The notes below the pieces were generated by a model. It made no database searches. It had not been told where the DNA came from and was given only the letters and a program-made list of their open reading frames with translations. From Treponema sp. UBA4319 (lineage in GTDB: Bacteria; Spirochaetota; Spirochaetia; Treponematales; Treponemataceae): a DNA stretch of 21,655 nt. Both the position numbers and the translations under genes were made by a program. Positions 20,926 to 21,655 of this stretch are shown here, in pieces; the first letter of the stretch is position 1; each line of letters starts with the position of its first letter. Location: assembly GCA_002393865.1 (NCBI GenBank), contig DGUD01000139.1:16301-37955 (forward strand), read 5' to 3'.

Positions 20926-20957
20926 ACCTGTTCGGAAACTTCAGTTTCAGAACAGGT
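20926..20957. promoter_or_regulatory. Large inverted repeat at the hydrolase transcription start
   Basis: ACCTGTTCGGAAAC (20926-20939) and GTTTCAGAACAGGT (20944-20957) are complementary at 13 of 14 positions with a 4-nt loop. The predicted start is at about 20957, so it is either an operator (TetR-type GAAAC/GTTTC core) or a hairpin at the very 5' end of the mRNA. No T-run follows. Confidence 0.65.
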
Positions 20958-20963
20958 CTAATC

Positions 20964-20972
20964 ATTATAGCA
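20964..20972 (-). promoter_or_regulatory. Extended -10 promoter of the membrane-anchored hydrolase
   Basis: Minus strand TGCTATAAT: a perfect TATAAT with the TGn extension. No good -35 box is found at 16-18 bp, as is common for extended -10 promoters. Leader of about 110 nt. Confidence 0.6.
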
Positions 20973-21103
20973 CAGAGCCATCGAAAAGTGTGTGAATTTA
21001 ATCAGAACTCTTTCAGCGTAAAATTCACTGCCGCCTAAAGCCTTATTCCCCCCGTGCAGCCGCAGATTTCTGAGCGGAGAACAAGATAAAAGCCGGCACG
21101 ATT

Positions 21104-21498
21104 TTAGAAGGCTCTTGACTGGCAACTCTTCAGAATTTTAGTCAGCTCCTTGTATAAATCTTCATTGCGGTGGTTGTATCTCTACCCGCACCCCATCAAC
21201 TGTACCACGAATTTGTCCGAGGAGCAAGCGTTGAACTTGGCGAGCCTCCGCTTGGCGAGGCTCCACGCAAACAAAGTTTGCACGTCCTCGGTTCCGTTGA
21301 CATGGCTTTTGCCGCGGGCGAATTCGTTCTGGCTGTAGAAGACACGGTAGTGGCCGTAGCCGTTGAGAATCAAGCCGTCGTAAGCCGCCCAGCCGTCGGA
21401 ACGGATTGCCGAGCCTCCGAGCAGTCAGGGACGATGCGCACGATAACCTTTCCGCCGCGTTTGAGGAGCCCGACGACCGGAGTTTTGCCGGCCGCCAC
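21104..21498 (-). pseudogene. IS1595-family (ISXO2-like) transposase remnant
   Basis: Fragments of the C-terminal DDE domain are readable in two frames: GKTPVVGLLKRGGKVIVRIV, then SDGWAAYDGLILNGYGHYRV, NEFARGKSHVNG, AKRRLAKFN and RYNHRNEDLYKELTKIL. These are the family's hallmark blocks (KTPVxGLLxRGG, HxNxxExFW, AKRRLxKFxG). Damage includes a deletion of about 20 codons between IVPDCS and SDGW with a frame change, an insertion that replaces the ESFW motif, and a stop codon before RYNHR. The N-terminal half of the transposase is missing and no terminal inverted repeats were found. It is inactive. Confidence 0.88.
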
Positions 21499-21655
21499 AC
21501 GGTTCACGCTCCGTTCGACTTCAAAGCCGTTCGGATAGCGCGCTTCCAGCTTTCGGATATTACATTCCATCACATCGTCAAGATTCAAGTCTAATGCCGC
21601 ACATACCTCCGCAATCATCCAGAGGCAATCTCCCAGTTCCTTTTTCATGTGCTCC
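21370..21655 (-). CDS. MazG-like nucleotide pyrophosphohydrolase fused to transposase debris (5' end outside window)
   Basis: From the window edge the minus strand reads EHMKKELGDCLWMIAEVC, then DLNLDDVMECNIRKLEARYP and GFEVERSVNR, ending near 21499. This is the C-terminal part of a MazG-like NTP pyrophosphohydrolase (EEGDxLWxxA and NxxKLxxRYPxGF motifs), an enzyme family that removes pyrophosphate from non-canonical nucleotides. The ATG at 21648 lies inside the conserved E-H-x-K-x-ELGD stretch, so the true start is beyond the window. After SVNR the frame runs straight into IS1595 sequence for about 43 more codons. The junction replaces only the last few natural residues, so the enzyme may still work. 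Confidence 0.8.
   Translation of the reverse strand, partial: EHMKKELGDCLWMIAEVCAALDLNLDDVMECNIRKLEARYPNGFEVERSVNRVAAGKTPVVGLLKRGGKVIVRIVPDCSEARQSVPTAGRLTTA

Noticed and set aside
10447..21110. Similar stretches ATAAAGGCCGGCGAGCTTTTAG (near 10456) and ATAAAAGCCGGCACGATTTTAG (near 21087), considered as integron attC sites or a dispersed repeat
   Set aside because: Only about 22 bases are similar, there is no attC-type core or paired architecture, and the genes between are not arranged as one-direction cassettes.

Overview
This window (roughly 50% GC, mostly dense genes) looks like the chromosome of a Treponema-like spirochaete. That is an inference. It rests on the mix of gene families: a YtfT/YjfF-type sugar ABC transporter, an HD-GYP protein, a PilZ-like protein next to a chemotaxis receptor, a cytoplasmic pectinesterase-like protein, and a degraded IS1595 transposase. 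No rRNA or tRNA is present to settle it, and I saw no CRISPR array or intact mobile element.

Region 1 (1-2592): the end of a sugar uptake operon. Two permease genes of the galactofuranose-transporter type are followed by a rho-independent terminator and a LysR regulator gene. Region 2 (2603-9344): signalling and pectin-related genes. An HD-GYP protein and a pectinesterase-like gene are divergently transcribed. Facing the latter is a tight minus-strand operon of PilZ-like protein, methyl-accepting chemotaxis protein, esterase-like hydrolase and DUF2400 protein. Region 3 (9490-11140): an Hsp20 gene with its own terminator and a very good sigma-54 (-24/-12) promoter, then about 1 kb of GC-rich sequence with hairpins, gene debris and one possible 59-residue protein.

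Region 4 (11148-17975) is the most interesting part. Three plus-strand operons each carry the same 16-bp inverted repeat, GTTAG-N6-CTAAC, at their 5' ends. The first encodes a TcmP/leucine-carboxyl-type methyltransferase, a small membrane protein and a CPBP (Rce1/CAAX-protease-like) membrane protease. The second encodes a DUF6796-like membrane protein, an isoprenylcysteine carboxyl methyltransferase (ICMT)-like protein and a paralogue of the small membrane protein. The third encodes an ATC-hydrolase-like protein and an alpha/beta hydrolase. A separate BAAT-like hydrolase gene lies between the first two. Shared operators, duplicated membrane proteins and the pairing of CAAX-protease-like with ICMT-like enzymes suggest one co-regulated, undescribed membrane or lipid/peptide modification system.

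Region 5 (17956-20847): minus-strand genes for a serine beta-lactamase-family lipoprotein, a TetR regulator and a membrane-anchored alpha/beta hydrolase. The first two each contain a one-base frameshift exactly at a homopolymer (T9 and A7 in the coding strand), so they are pseudogenes, slippage-controlled genes or assembly errors. Both promoters carry a shared 29-bp motif that may be the TetR operator. The last gene is AT-richer and has a 14-bp inverted repeat at its predicted transcription start. Region 6 (21104-21655): a decayed IS1595-family transposase fused in frame to the end of a MazG-like gene that runs off the window.
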